Assembly (NCBI GenBank): GCA_947683425.1
Contig: CANTUQ010000325.1
Span: 35,916-99,915, forward strand
Reading direction: 5' to 3'
Length of the DNA: 64,000 bases
Source of the DNA: Excoecaria cochinchinensis
Taxonomy: Eukaryota; Streptophyta; Magnoliopsida; Malpighiales; Euphorbiaceae
Shown here: positions 49,261 through 62,000 of the stretch, one piece after another
Layout of the letters: each line of letters begins with the position of its first letter
How positions within the stretch are numbered: position 1 is the stretch's first letter
Notes under the pieces: model-generated
What the model was told of the DNA's origin: nothing
The model's input: the letters and a program-made list of their open reading frames with translations, nothing else
The model's database searches: none
Made by a program: the position numbers and the translations under genes

Positions 49261-51274
49261 AAAAAAGCCTTAAAAAAGTTCAAAATCTTCTTTCTAACAA
49301 CTTTTTAACTGAATATTCTTAAAACTCCCTTATGTATTATTTTAATCAATTTTTTAATTTTCATAATTGCCCTTTCCCGGTTGTACCTTGCGCTTTATAC
49401 TTGTTGCACCTAATTTATTTTGGGGCGAAAAGGAATAACTTCTTTTTCTAGTTTAACCCCTTTCTCATTTCCTAAAAACAATAACTTTAGCTCTGAGTAT
49501 GAATTTTCTATCATTAATATTGCATAGTCAATTGAGTATACATAATGTTCTAACTATACATAATAATAATAATAAGATATAAAAATGTTCCTCATGTTTT
49601 TTTAGTACTAAAATGCTTTTATTGCTTATTTTTAAGAAAAAGTGCTCCTAATATGATGAAAATTGATAAAAAAAATTTCTATAAATAATTTTTGTCAGCT
49701 TTAAATTAACGGCATTAAAGCAATGCTGACATGATATTTAGATAATGCTAGCATATGGCAAAATATATTATATCGGTGTTTATTTTGTTAAGTTGATAAA
49801 TAAATTCTTAATAGATAAAATTGAAAAAAATACATAATTTGTATTTAACGCAATTAATTCAGAGTTATAAAAGTTATTTATGAGGACATTTTTATAATAA
49901 TTTTTCATTACATATTTGTGCTCTAAAATAAATAATAATGACATTTTAATACCTTAAAAAAATAAAGAGTTTTTTTTTTTTACTTATTGTTAATAATAAT
50001 AATGTACATATGTGATTGGAAATTAATGTATATATGATACATACTAGTAGGTAGTAGCACCTGACAGAATATACTTACAGAGATTACATGTTAGTTACGA
50101 CATAATAATTAAAATAATTTTAGTTTGTGGGATTCTATTACGTCATATAATGCCAATAAATTAAAACTCTCATAGTTTACTGTTCATGGAATGGAGAATT
50201 AGATATAATGTACAATTCAGCTATAAATCATGCCCTGTATTTAGTACTATGCATAAAATAATAATAGCTCGTATCCCCATAATTTTTATTATTTTTTTCA
50301 CAGGGAACAAACTTCAAAAATAGAAAAGAAAAAGTTCAAAGCAAGCTTTCTTTAATCGGATGCTAATAGTAATAGTAAAGTCAGTTTGAAGTGAATGTCA
50401 AAATAATAATGGACTTACATTTTTTTTATATAAAGTCCGACCTGCTATTAAACTTTTAAGAGATTAATTTAGTATTTGACCAAAAAAAAAAAAAAGATTA
50501 ATTAAGTAGGTAGTGTTTAAACCTTGTAACATTGGAATTGCATACAGAAGACAAATATATTTGGTGCACGTGTATTTTAAACCGTTAAATTAACAATAAA
50601 ATAATATTAAATTTTAATTTAATAGTAAAAAATATGCTCACCCTATTACTACTTGAGAATTGTCGTCATTTTGGCAAAAAGCACATTTTTTTAGCCCAAT
50701 TCTTCCAATAACTTGAGATGTACATTATTGAGCACTCAACTAATTCTTTTTATTTGATTTCATGTAAATAATTGATTACTTTACCAATCTTTTCAATCTT
50801 GTTATTCAAACTTAGGTGTTAGGTGTCATTTGCTTTTGCTTTTTTAGTGCTCTTTTGGTGCTTAACCAATGATGGATTCATGCCCAACAATTGAGCAATC
50901 ATAAACCAATCCTCAAGAATAAAAAGTCATGTCCCTGTTATAAATAAAAGTCTTCCTTTTTTCTCATGTGCCATCAATATTTCTTGAACACTTAATATTG
51001 TTGTCTATTCCCTTTTGAGTTATTACTAATTTGGAATCTGTTGTCTATAAATCAACTAATTCAATTCTCACATAAAAATGTGACTCAAATTTAATCTAGT
51101 GGCGAGGGGGGAGAGGAAGACTGGCAGTGGCGAGCGATGGCGGCGAGGGGGCAAACGAAAGCAGGGTGGAGGGGGGAGGGGAGGGGGGTGGCAATCTGAA
51201 TGGAGAGAGCGAGAGTGACCAGTAGGGAGAGAAAGATAGAAGTGAAGAGAGAAGGAAGAGAATTTATATTTATT

Positions 51275-51565
51275 TTTACCGACGAACACAGTATTTTCGT
51301 CGGTAATTACCGATGAAAATATTTTATCCGTCAGTAAATATACCGACGAACACATTATTTTCTTTCGTAATTACCGACGAAAATATTTTGTCCATCGGTA
51401 AACATAACATTTACCGACGGACAAAGTGTTTCAGTCGGTAAAATGCCTATGGAGAATAATTTCCGTCAGAAAACTTAGTAAGAATTTTTAGCTGGAAACA
51501 CTGGCACCAATATGTTACGACAGACGTAATTATATTTTCGTAGCAAATTTCCGTCGTTAAATATA
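51275..51565. mobile_element. CACTA/Spm-like subterminal repeat array (fragment)
   Basis: At least eight copies, in both orientations, of a core ACCGACGAA / TTCGTCGGTAA, with variants such as TTACCGACGGAC and TTCCGTCGTTAAA. Such arrays are typical of plant CACTA element ends. The defining CACTA terminus was not found, so only part of an end remains. A GGGGAGG-rich low-complexity stretch lies just left (about 51101-51190). Confidence 0.55.
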
Positions 51566-54259
51566 TTTTCTAATTTTTTTTTATCAATGCACATGATCCT
51601 CAATCACACTAATATAACATTTAAATCGTTGTAATGAAAATACGTATTTTATATATATAATGAAACTAACATGAATTAAAAAGGAAACAAATGATTTTTT
51701 TGTTGATTTTTATTGATTATTTTATTAATTTTGATACAGTGTGATGGTATATCAGCATAATTGAATATTACACACTCTAATTTTTTGAAAATTGTGAATT
51801 TATATTTATTATTTACAAAATTAATAAATACAGGTGTTCAATAAATTATTATTAAAGTAAAGATGTTGAAAAGAAATATAAAATTAAATTTGAGTAGTTG
51901 TATATGTATTAACCGTAAATAAATCAATCTAGAGTTTTAAAGTCAAAATCTAAAGTATTTCAAATTTAAAATTGCATGGTTGAAATTAGCTCCCAGATTA
52001 GGCGTTGGAATTCTTATTCACACAAAATAATGTAAAACTGTAAATAGAGATTTCCCGGAAATTTCTCAAAGATGGATATTTTTGAAAATGCATAAAATAT
52101 TGATTTTCTATTGATAATTCTTTCAAGAAAAGCCTTGTTATGACTGTCTTGAAAGTTGACGACAATATGTTACCAAAGCCATTTTGCTTTTGGACTAATC
52201 TTACGACAATACCTAATTTTTTACTCAGCAATGATCACAATAGGCGAGCTTGTTATATATTATAAATTTTCTGATACTAATCAATACAAAAATAAAAGTT
52301 ACCAATAAGTTTTAAAATTATTTTGAAGATTGCATTCTTTTAAATAATCATCGAGAAGATATTTTTCAAAATTATTATTAAATTTTTTTCCTTTTAGGGT
52401 CTGATTTGGAATTATTGACACTTTATGAAAATAATTTGAGTTTACAAAATAAATTTAAGATATCTAAGTAGCTATATATTTTTTAAGAGAATTAAAAAAA
52501 TTTTAGTAGAGAAGGCTCGCTTTGATTGGTATTAATATCCCGTTAGATGTATTTTAGAGTGATTTTATAAGTTATGAAAGAATTATAAAAGAAAAATTAA
52601 ATTCTGGATAGAAAAGAAAGTGATTTGGTATGAAAATACAATCATGAAAAATTAAGTGAACATGCAAAGATTTACTTAGATGAAAAATAAAAGTTTTTGG
52701 AGCAAATAAATGTACAAGAGCTCAACAGTAATTAAAATCTCGAAAAATTTGAGAGCTTGAATGTATGTTTTGCTTATTAATTATTTTTTACCATCAAATT
52801 CAACCTTTTTGAAATGGATAGATTTGATGTTTAATTTTTTGTATTAAGTACATTAAATAGAATGATTTTGTACATATACTATTCAAATCAAAATTGATCA
52901 ATTTTTCTCCTAAATCTTTTAAAAGTGATAAACACATGGCATTTTTTGATTGGTTATTTTAAAAGGATAAAGACCATTTTATCCTCTATCTAATAATGCA
53001 TTAATATACGTATATTTTCTTTGACTAACAAACAACGATTGATATTTTCTCCTTGTTAACTCATATTTCTACATTCATGGTCAATTTGATCTAATTTTCA
53101 ACGACAAGCTAATTAGAATTATAAGAATAAAAAGATTATAGTTACAGTAAATTCAAATGATTGGGTTTAATGAAAAGTGGAGATTAATTAATTAAGTCGT
53201 AGAAGTGATTTTGAGGTGACTTTGGAGTTGATTAAGGAGTTCAAAGGTAAAACAAAATTTTACTCCCTAGTTGAATATTAAGTCACCAAATTAGTTTCAA
53301 TAATTAATATCATTAAGGATATTGATGTGGCTTGTAAGTTTATTTTAATTTCAAAGCTATATGTATATATATTGTATTATGATATGCTTTATTCTGAATC
53401 GATATCTGATTTTATAATTTCGATAATGAATAGAAGGAGATGTTTTTATTTCTTAAAAATGAGATTATACAATTATTTATTAAATAGATTTAATAAATAA
53501 ACAATTTTGTCACAGGATAATCGAAAGGAATGTAGGGATTTGCCCTTCTTATGTCTTTTCTAAGTTGGTACAAGTTATTAAATATATATAGTTGGATTCA
53601 TAATTTTATCTACAACAAATTGGACCACACGCATGAGCTTCAAATTAATATAATCAACGTCCTATACGGTATTGATTTTAATATTATTATTATTATTATT
53701 GAGGGGGTGGGTAAATGGGAATTAAAAGTCTTATATTATGTCCTATCCTTTGCTTCCCTCTCTCCTATTAAAAAAAATAAAAAAAAATTAACTTCAAAAC
53801 TTTATTAATTAATAAAGGCTCCAAGTCACGTGCCATCTGTGGCAGCCATCTCACTCACAACACCACAACCACATAGACATAAACCCATCCCATTCATTCT
53901 TATTAATGAACATTGGACTTGGGTTTTCTATTGTGAAAAAGAATAGGTGGAGTAAATAAATATCAACTTTAATTTTTATACTCCAAAAACTAGAGTATTT
54001 TATCAATCACTTTTAAATAAAATTCAAATTTTATTTATCTGTCACTTAAAAACGAATGGAGTAACAATTAATTATTCGGTAAATCATTTTTTTTTTGTCA
54101 CAAACCAAAATCTAATTAATGTTCTAAATTTTTGTCAAAAATATACTTATTTAATTTAGTTTTTAATGAATAGAGTGTGAAAGAATTTAGAAAATCAAAA
54201 AAATAATTAACGAGTCTCTTAAATCGATTAAAGTGACACAAATTTTTAGGAAAAAATTA

Positions 54260-54529
54260 CTCCCTTCGTCCCACTTTAAAAGACTGTTTTCCCTTTTTTA
54301 TTTGTTCCACTCCAAATATTCTTTTCGCAATTTAAAAAAGAAATTTACGTATTTATCCCTATTTATTATATAATTTATTGAATATATATCACTTACTTTT
54401 TTTTCAATGTAATAAATAAGGACATTCTTGTCATTTTACATTATTTTTTTATGAAATTGATGTATTTCAATTATTTTCTTAATTACCGTGAAAAAAGGAT
54501 AATAACCTTTTAAAGTGGGACGCAGGGAG
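54260..54529. mobile_element. Stowaway MITE, 270 bp
   Basis: Starts CTCCCTTCGTCCCACTTTAA and ends with TTAAAGTGGGACGCAGGGAG, so the inverted ends match over about 20 bp. Both sides carry the TA duplication (54258-54259 and 54530-54531). The interior is AT-rich and non-coding. This is the standard structure of Tc1/mariner-derived Stowaway elements. Confidence 0.92.
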
Positions 54530-54539
54530 TAGTTAAAAT

Positions 54540-55150
54540 GATAAATGGAGAACTGCAAAGTCACTAATTTATTTCGAAAACGATCCCATTCTGTCCCCAA
54601 GGAGAAGGAACAGAAGAGCACTAGGAATAGAGTCGTGCCAATGAAAGACATCTTGTTGAGAAAAGTCTCAGTTGGCCATGAAATCAGCAGCAGAGTTGGC
54701 TTCTTGGTAAACATGGAGTACCTGGACATCCCACTGCCTTCTAAGCAACTCATGAATGCGAATAATCAAGGCATTGTGAGCCGGTGGGGACGTTCATTGC
54801 TAGAAATGATGGGAACAACACTACTATTATCCACTTGAAGACTAACCCTTCTTCCAACCTTTCCTCCAAACTGCTTTGAGACCATAAAACACACCCCACG
54901 GCTTCGAATGCCGAACAATTACCAACCCGAGCAGAAAAACTGACCAGCCAACAACCATTAACATCCCTGAAAACACCAAATAGCCGAAAGAAATCTCCTT
55001 CTAAATGCCCCATCTGTGTTAAGAATAATCCCCTCATTCGAAGAAGCAACCCAACCGACCATAATATGGGACTTAGACACAACTTGGTTATTAATAACTC
55101 AAAGGTTATCCAATGCATGCAAACAAGACTCCACAGTACGTAGTATTTAG
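54540..55150 (-). pseudogene. RNase H domain relic of a LINE-type retrotransposon
   Basis: Reading the minus strand across several frames gives the ordered RNase H motifs: LNTDGAF (near 55003-55026, first catalytic Asp), GVFRDVNGCWLVSF and CSAFEA (catalytic Glu region, near 54900), LQVDNSSVV (second Asp, near 54825) and VYQEANSAADFMAN (last Asp, near 54680). Frame changes and stops between them show it is broken. This is the C-terminal reverse-transcriptase-associated RNase H seen in plant LINEs. No reverse transcriptase part was recognised upstream, so it is a truncated copy. Confidence 0.75.
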
Positions 55151-58100
55151 TAAGGAAGTAGAACAATTTCATGTACTTATAAGTATACTATGATCAGTAG
55201 TTACTTCTCTTCAATTAACAAACTCAATCCGCATTTGCTGCTTTAAACACGTTCATTAGCATGTAATTAAGTTATGATCATTATATATATATATATTTTT
55301 GATGAAATAGAAACATAATTCTATTGAATTAGGGATTATTTAGCCATATATAATTAATTGAAGACACTCCTCCGCAGCAAAAGTCAAGTTCATGTGTTGG
55401 ACTTTGATATGGCACAGTACTGATTAATTTGGAACAATTCTCACAATTTTACTTAGCTTCTGATGAAACCTCAATCAGCTGATTTCCCAACTCTTAAAAA
55501 TCAATGACACGTTGTTTAACACTAATTAAGGTTACTTCTTCAAATTTTCAACTACAAAATTAGTAGCTGCGGATTTTGGTTCAATTTTGTTTTTTTTTTT
55601 TTTTCTAAAAAATGAGAATGTCATATTCCATTTATCATTATTGCATTTTTTTAAATATATTTTGAGCCGAATTCGTAATTAAAATATTAAAAATAGTACA
55701 CATTATTCTTTAAATATATATTTTTACACTAAAATTGTCACCACTATTATATATTTAGCGTAAATTTGCCATTAAAAATAACGAAATTAAGAGATAAGTA
55801 AACAGAAATGCGCATAGCAGATTGATTGAATCCAAATAAATTTGCTATATATGAACTGCAAATTGATATCATTTTTTAATTTTTGAAAAAGTGTTAAAAT
55901 TTCTTATAGTAAATTTTTCAAAATAACTAGATAATAATCAAATAGAAAATGCCTAATAATAAGAAACTCTAGCCTTTTTTAAGAGTTTAAAAGGTATCTA
56001 GAGTATCATTATTTTTAATGGCAATTTTAAGCCAATTTTTAGTCCAAAAATATATTTAAAGGCAAATATATATCATTTTTCATATTTTAACCATTAAAAT
56101 AAGTAATAGTGTTGGTGGATAATAAATAAAAGGTTGCGGTTTGATTTCCATTTTTTTTGTTAGTGTAAGCCCCACATGATGATCTTGTAGATCTTTGCCT
56201 GCCATCTCCGTAGACATTCAAATACTTCAAAGCCTGAATCATTCTCAATTATTTGTGTGTATTCTTGTCAATATATCACTAATTCAAACAAAATTTCTTA
56301 TCTAAACTTAATGGTCTTTTTGTTATGAATAAATAATTACCTGGCTACTAATATTCTATTGCTTTAATGACGCAACGAAAGTATCTCAAAACGAGAGAAT
56401 TTTATTTCTAATTCAAAAGTTCTCTCTAAACTAAGGTAACAAAAAATTTATATATAAAAATAAAAAAATTACAATAATACTTCTAAAACTTCAAATTGAA
56501 AAATAAAAATCTAAACGCTATTTTTGAGATCTGAAATGGACTGTTACAAAAGGCTACGCTTCATAAAATGCGACCGACTTGAAACGAACTTTCTGAAAAT
56601 ATATAATAATAAGCAAACGGACACCTGTAATAAAAGTTATAACAAAAACAGTAATTAATGACGATTGGTCCGTTCAACTCATTTCAAATACTGAAAGTCC
56701 AACTCGTCCGCATAATTTAATTATTTGATTGCACCTAATCTAATCACTCTTTTGAGTTATATAGAATTGTGTGTTAAATCGATATATGGGTTTAAATATT
56801 TTGAGTTTTCTTAATTATTATAGAATTGTGTCTTATTTATGGATGCTGTCTCTATCTATCATATAGACAATAAAAAAATCTTAAATGTCTTTTCTCATAG
56901 CACTCAACTTTTCGTTGTTTGGTGTAAGTATTATTGTTTTGAATTGAAGTAATAAGAAAATTAAAATAAAAATTATTGTTTCTTCTTCCCTAATTGGGTT
57001 TTTTCGTAATGAAAATGAAATGGTATTAATTGAATGCATAACTATAATCAGAAAGTAGTTTATCTTTATTTCTTATTATTCTACGTAGGCAGCGGTATTA
57101 ATGGAAGTGCAAATACTACCGTCACTTATAATTGCCACTAATTAATTGATTACGTGTCTCTATATTGACCGCTAGCTATGTTTCTAGGCTTAATGTCACG
57201 TGTGGGTCATATAAGAATTGGTAAAACATGCAAGTAGTAAAAAAAATTGTTGATTAATTAGGTATTAGGGAGTTAGTTTTATGGCTACAGAGAAGCCTTG
57301 TCTGTCTCATTTTCAGTTGCTGGTTTTGTTCTCTCCGTGGAAGAAAAACTCTGAATTAATCAGCAAGTAAAACAAACTGAAAGATGAGCTCAACTATCCA
57401 CTCTTTATGGCTCAACCAAGTAGCATATTATTATATTTTGTTTCAAGCATTGGAAACAAACTCGTATATGGAATTATAATCACTTTAAATCATTTATATA
57501 TATATATGAGAGTGGCAAAGTACCTAACTACAATGGCATAATGAAGGTACAAATTAACAGTTGTGGGAAAGAGTGAATACACAGCAAAAGCAGTGAATAT
57601 ACACATGGTTTTACAGTTTACACAGCCCACAGATTGTTCATCAAATTTCCTAAACTACCTTATTCTACTAATCATGATATCACAACTATTTCAAATTTGT
57701 TTTTCACAAACTAGTCAATACGATAATGATATGTAAACTGTTGCAGATTCATATTTGTGTGATTAAATTGAGGCCACTTAGTTAGTTACTGTGTATGGTT
57801 ATATTTGAATACTGGTTATTTGGAATCAGGCAATGCAATCAGGGAAGTTTAGAAGCAGCAACTCTACGTACCCATCGGATTCAATCAATATTATGACTTT
57901 TCCAATCAAAAGGTTTGCAAATTTGATTTTAACATCAAATCTGTCTCTCATTTTTTGAAAAAAAATCAATAACGAATTTACACGCAATTCATTTTGGACT
58001 TACGAAAATTCTAAATTCACTTAGCAATACATATTTGATATCTCCCTACAATAATATTATTGAAATAATGATTATGATGCTAGTGATTTCCAGCAAGCAT

Positions 58101-59044
58101 TAATTAAGAAAGAGTGAATTCAAGTCATACAGATTTTAATCATACATTGTCCTTTATTACATGAATCTATGTATTCATACAACTTTTAATCTATTTTTAT
58201 CTTGATAAATTGCACTCCACAATTTAGGAGTCAGTGAAGAGTAAAAACACCATAAATTCAAATGTGTTTTTTTAGAGAAAATTAAATAAAAAAAAAAAAA
58301 GAAAAAAGAAAAATGAAGGGACAAAGAGAAGTGGATTGATAAGATTGATAAGACACATGTATATAGGTGGCAATGGCATGGCATGAAAAGAGTCCATTGT
58401 CACCACCAATTCAATGAAATAAACGTTATAATCATTTATGGTTAATGCTGCTCTAAGCTTAGCTACTGTCCTTTAATTAAGAGACCCAATTTACGCAAAC
58501 TTAAAAATGATGTCTTAACACTCAGTTCTCGTTAATGATCAACTAAACTTAATACAAATGAGGTTTTAGTTTCAACTACACTAAAACTGTAAGCCATTTA
58601 TCATTTTCACTTCATAAATTTTACTTTGCACTAAGGCAAAAGATTTTAATGTCCAAGAAATAATGAAAAAATAAAAGAACAAACAAAGACCAACAATTGA
58701 TTCAGATAATAAATAGACATTGGATGAGCCAACCAACATAATCTTTGATTGATGGTGGCATGCTTCTTACAATCTTGAATCAAACCTGATTACTTTTGAC
58801 AGCTACATAAATTATGCTGTTCCCTCCAAAATCACATCCAAAGCGTTTAGCTTGGATAAATAATTTGTTTTTTTTTTTTTATTACTTTGGAATAACCTAT
58901 ATAAATGTATAAATAACTTATGTTTGCCAACTGAAAACATCAGAATCCTTCCCTGTAGTCCCCTTTTGAGACGACTTAATCACCCATCTGCTGTAAAATT
59001 TAATGTTCTTCTATATTTCGGTTCTCAATCAATGCCTTTATGGT

Positions 59045-62000
59045 TTATCCCTCACTTGATGTGCTGTTTTGTGCATAGCCAACCCAATACTGTTTGACAG
59101 CAACTAAAATCTTCTCAGGTACTAGGGGGCCATCCTCATGATCCATCAGTTTTAAGTCCCATCTCATGCCCCCAGCGATTTTCTTCACCTTATTCAGTAC
59201 ATCCACCTCGTCTCTGAATATTACTGACCCTTCAGGACGCAAAATGCGATCCATTTCCAGAAGGATGTCTTCCAATTTACACCTGTCAGCCATTCACTTA
59301 TGCTCATCAGAAATGACAGGTAATAGCAGTTTTGGCTAGTAATATCCATCAAAATCCATGATGACCAAGTCCGAGGAGGAAAGACATTATCATAAACATA
59401 AAAATGCATGAAATAAATTGATAGTAAATTTGAAAATGGCACAAAATTATCGACAGAATTAATGATCCAGGAACAGGGGGAAGATTAGAAACATACTTAT
59501 TCTGATACATGATTAGCACACCATTGGCATGAATAAGATCATATGTCCTTGGGTAGGTTGAGAACCCTTCACACCTGAAAGTAGACAAGTAGGTGAAAAT
59601 GCCATTCAGATTTCAAATCAACTCACTTTTCTCTTTCAAAAGTGAGATTAAGTGCTCTATGGAATATGCTTCAATAAAAGATGGAATCCGCAAGGGTACT
59701 ATAGCTTATATTTCCATCTAAATGACCTGACTCTGACGAAGAAGACTCTGAATTCTGGAAATCGGGGGACATTAAGGGGCCCTAGCTAAGCTATTTTATC
59801 TCTTCCGCATTCTTATTTTCATCAATTTTCCATTTGGAATTTGATGCGTTAATGCCCTTTCCTACAGATGCAACTTGAAAATCAAATTGATTTCAGAAAA
59901 CTACGTAGTTGCAAAAGAGCATCCACAAAGAGTAACAATGAAATGGAACATGCATTAAAAAGAGGAGGATTTTCTCTAGAAAATGCAGTGAAAGTTTTGT
60001 AGGGGAGAGGAAATTCTAAATTCTAACTTCTAAGCGGGCAAGCTGCACAAACCTGGCCAATAAGCAAGCTAGTTTCAGTTAAAACTGTACATAAAATTCT
60101 ATAATTCAATAAATATCAACATGTTTGACAAGCTGCACCAGCATGCCTGTGCAAGTTAGCCATGGGCATTTCCTGTGAAGTCTGATGGTATCAAGCCTAA
60201 GAGCCTTGGGATTGAAACTCAACACACTACAATTTAGAAGACTTAACACCAGTTACATTTCGTTAAGTAGGACAAACTAAGGTAAACCTACAAGCAATCA
60301 GATGACTATTAATATAGGCATTGAAGAGTAGATTAATGAGGACATACCAGTCATGATAAATGCCAATTAAACCTCTCTCGTAAATAACACCTAAAGTGTT
60401 CTTAGCAATAGTAGGCACAACATTCATAACCCAAGATTTTGGTGATTGAAGTGCTGCTGCAAATCCCCCTAACTCTGCATTCATATCCATCACATTCCGA
60501 TATCTTGTAGTGCCAATCATTCTGTTGATCCTTTTGTACTCCTTTACATGCTTTCTCCAAAGATTATTGTGTTCTTGGTAAGATTCTGCTGTGACATCTT
60601 CAACAAGTCCTTCAGCAATTCGTGGAGGCACTGCAAATAGCCTTTCAGGAAACTTCTTTAACTGACCACCAGCTACTTCTTTTTGACTAGTCACCTTAGG
60701 GAAAGGGGTAATACATGTTTCCATTTGCTTGTACCTATAATAAATGGCATGAGAAAGAGTTAGGATTGAAATATTACAAGAACACCAAAGGAACTCTATT
60801 ACTGGCAGAAGCTGCTGAAGCAGCAGAACTTGCCCTCTTCAGAGGGCAATCTCAGGTGCAGGAATTAGAGGAGCAGAAGGATTTCAAATGAAAATGGGAT
60901 GGTGTTGCAGAACCAGGCTGAACAGCTATTACTACCATGAATTTAACTCGATGCTAATGTAAATTTACATAGTGGTTACGCCTGCATGTTGTTTTCAAGA
61001 AAATCATGTAATAAACTTAAAAGGAAAAGAAAACAAACAGGGAAAGGAAAAAGAAAAAAGGCATAAATAAAAAGTCTACAGCAACCAACTTCATGGAATT
61101 AGACCTCTTTTTAATGTTGTCACAACATTTCAAAAGAAAATGACTATTTCCAAAGTGGCCAGCAAAATTTAGGGCCACACAGAAAATAGAGTTCTGGTTC
61201 ACTTAAAAGACCCATATTTAATTCACCGAAGAGCGCAATGTAGAGGAGGGCTACATAGAAACAATTTTACTTGCAAATAATTCAACCATTTTATATGCAT
61301 TCAACAGTCAATACATCCTTAAATTACCAGATCTGATAATATATCATGAGGAAATCAAGAAGCATGCGAACTCACCAGACATCATCAAAATCCTTTTGTT
61401 CACATATGCTGGTAGACTTTGTTGGGCAATTTTTATCATTTATCTTTTTTCTCCAGATAGCAATATCTCCATTCTCATATTTTTTCTCCCAGCAAAGGCT
61501 TTCAGCAAGTTCTTCAATCTCTCTTTGTTCAGCCTGAAGGTCCTTCTTGGACCGCTTCCAGGTCTGATAGTAGGTCTTCCAATTTATTGGAGGGCCAGAC
61601 AGGATCCAGTATCCTCCAGGTCTGAGAACTCTATCAACTTCCATTAGATACATTCCACCTGCATACAGAAGTGAGGGTAAAAATTCCACCAAAAATGCAG
61701 AGGTTTAATCCATAGGATCAATTGAAGTAATAAGTTAAGCAAACAAAGTCAAAACTATATCCTAAAGACTTTAGTTTGTAGATCAACACAAACAGTGTTT
61801 TTTATATTTTTATTTTTTGGATCACAACTGACATATTCTTTTGAATTTATTATGAATTTGCACTTTACAAAGTCCTTTTTAATGGCCCAGAGTAAATGCA
61901 AAATGCTATAATGTGCTCCATCCACAATATGGTATAAAAATGAAATCATATCAAAGTAGTGATTTTAGAAAAATGTCTTCTGTCCTTATTCTTTTATTTT

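Larger units (their letters stand above)
49261..59044. other. Nearly 10 kb without an intact gene between APRR2 and the methyltransferase
   Basis: Very AT-rich. The only recognisable contents are CACTA-like subterminal repeats (about 51275-51565), a Stowaway MITE (54260-54529), a LINE RNase H relic (about 54540-55150) and short TA/ATT runs (for example near 53683 and 55284). No tRNA, miRNA precursor or intact open frame could be supported. Confidence 0.6.

Noticed and set aside
51068..51355. Minus-strand frame of 95 codons rich in proline and histidine
   Set aside because: It reads through a G-rich low-complexity stretch and the CACTA-like repeats; no gene signature.
54436..54838. Open frames of about 100 codons on both strands
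   Set aside because: They cover the Stowaway end and the broken RNase H relic; not intact genes.
57270..57390. Short plus-strand frame beginning MATEKPCLSH
   Set aside because: Only 28 codons, no signal peptide and no small-peptide family motif.
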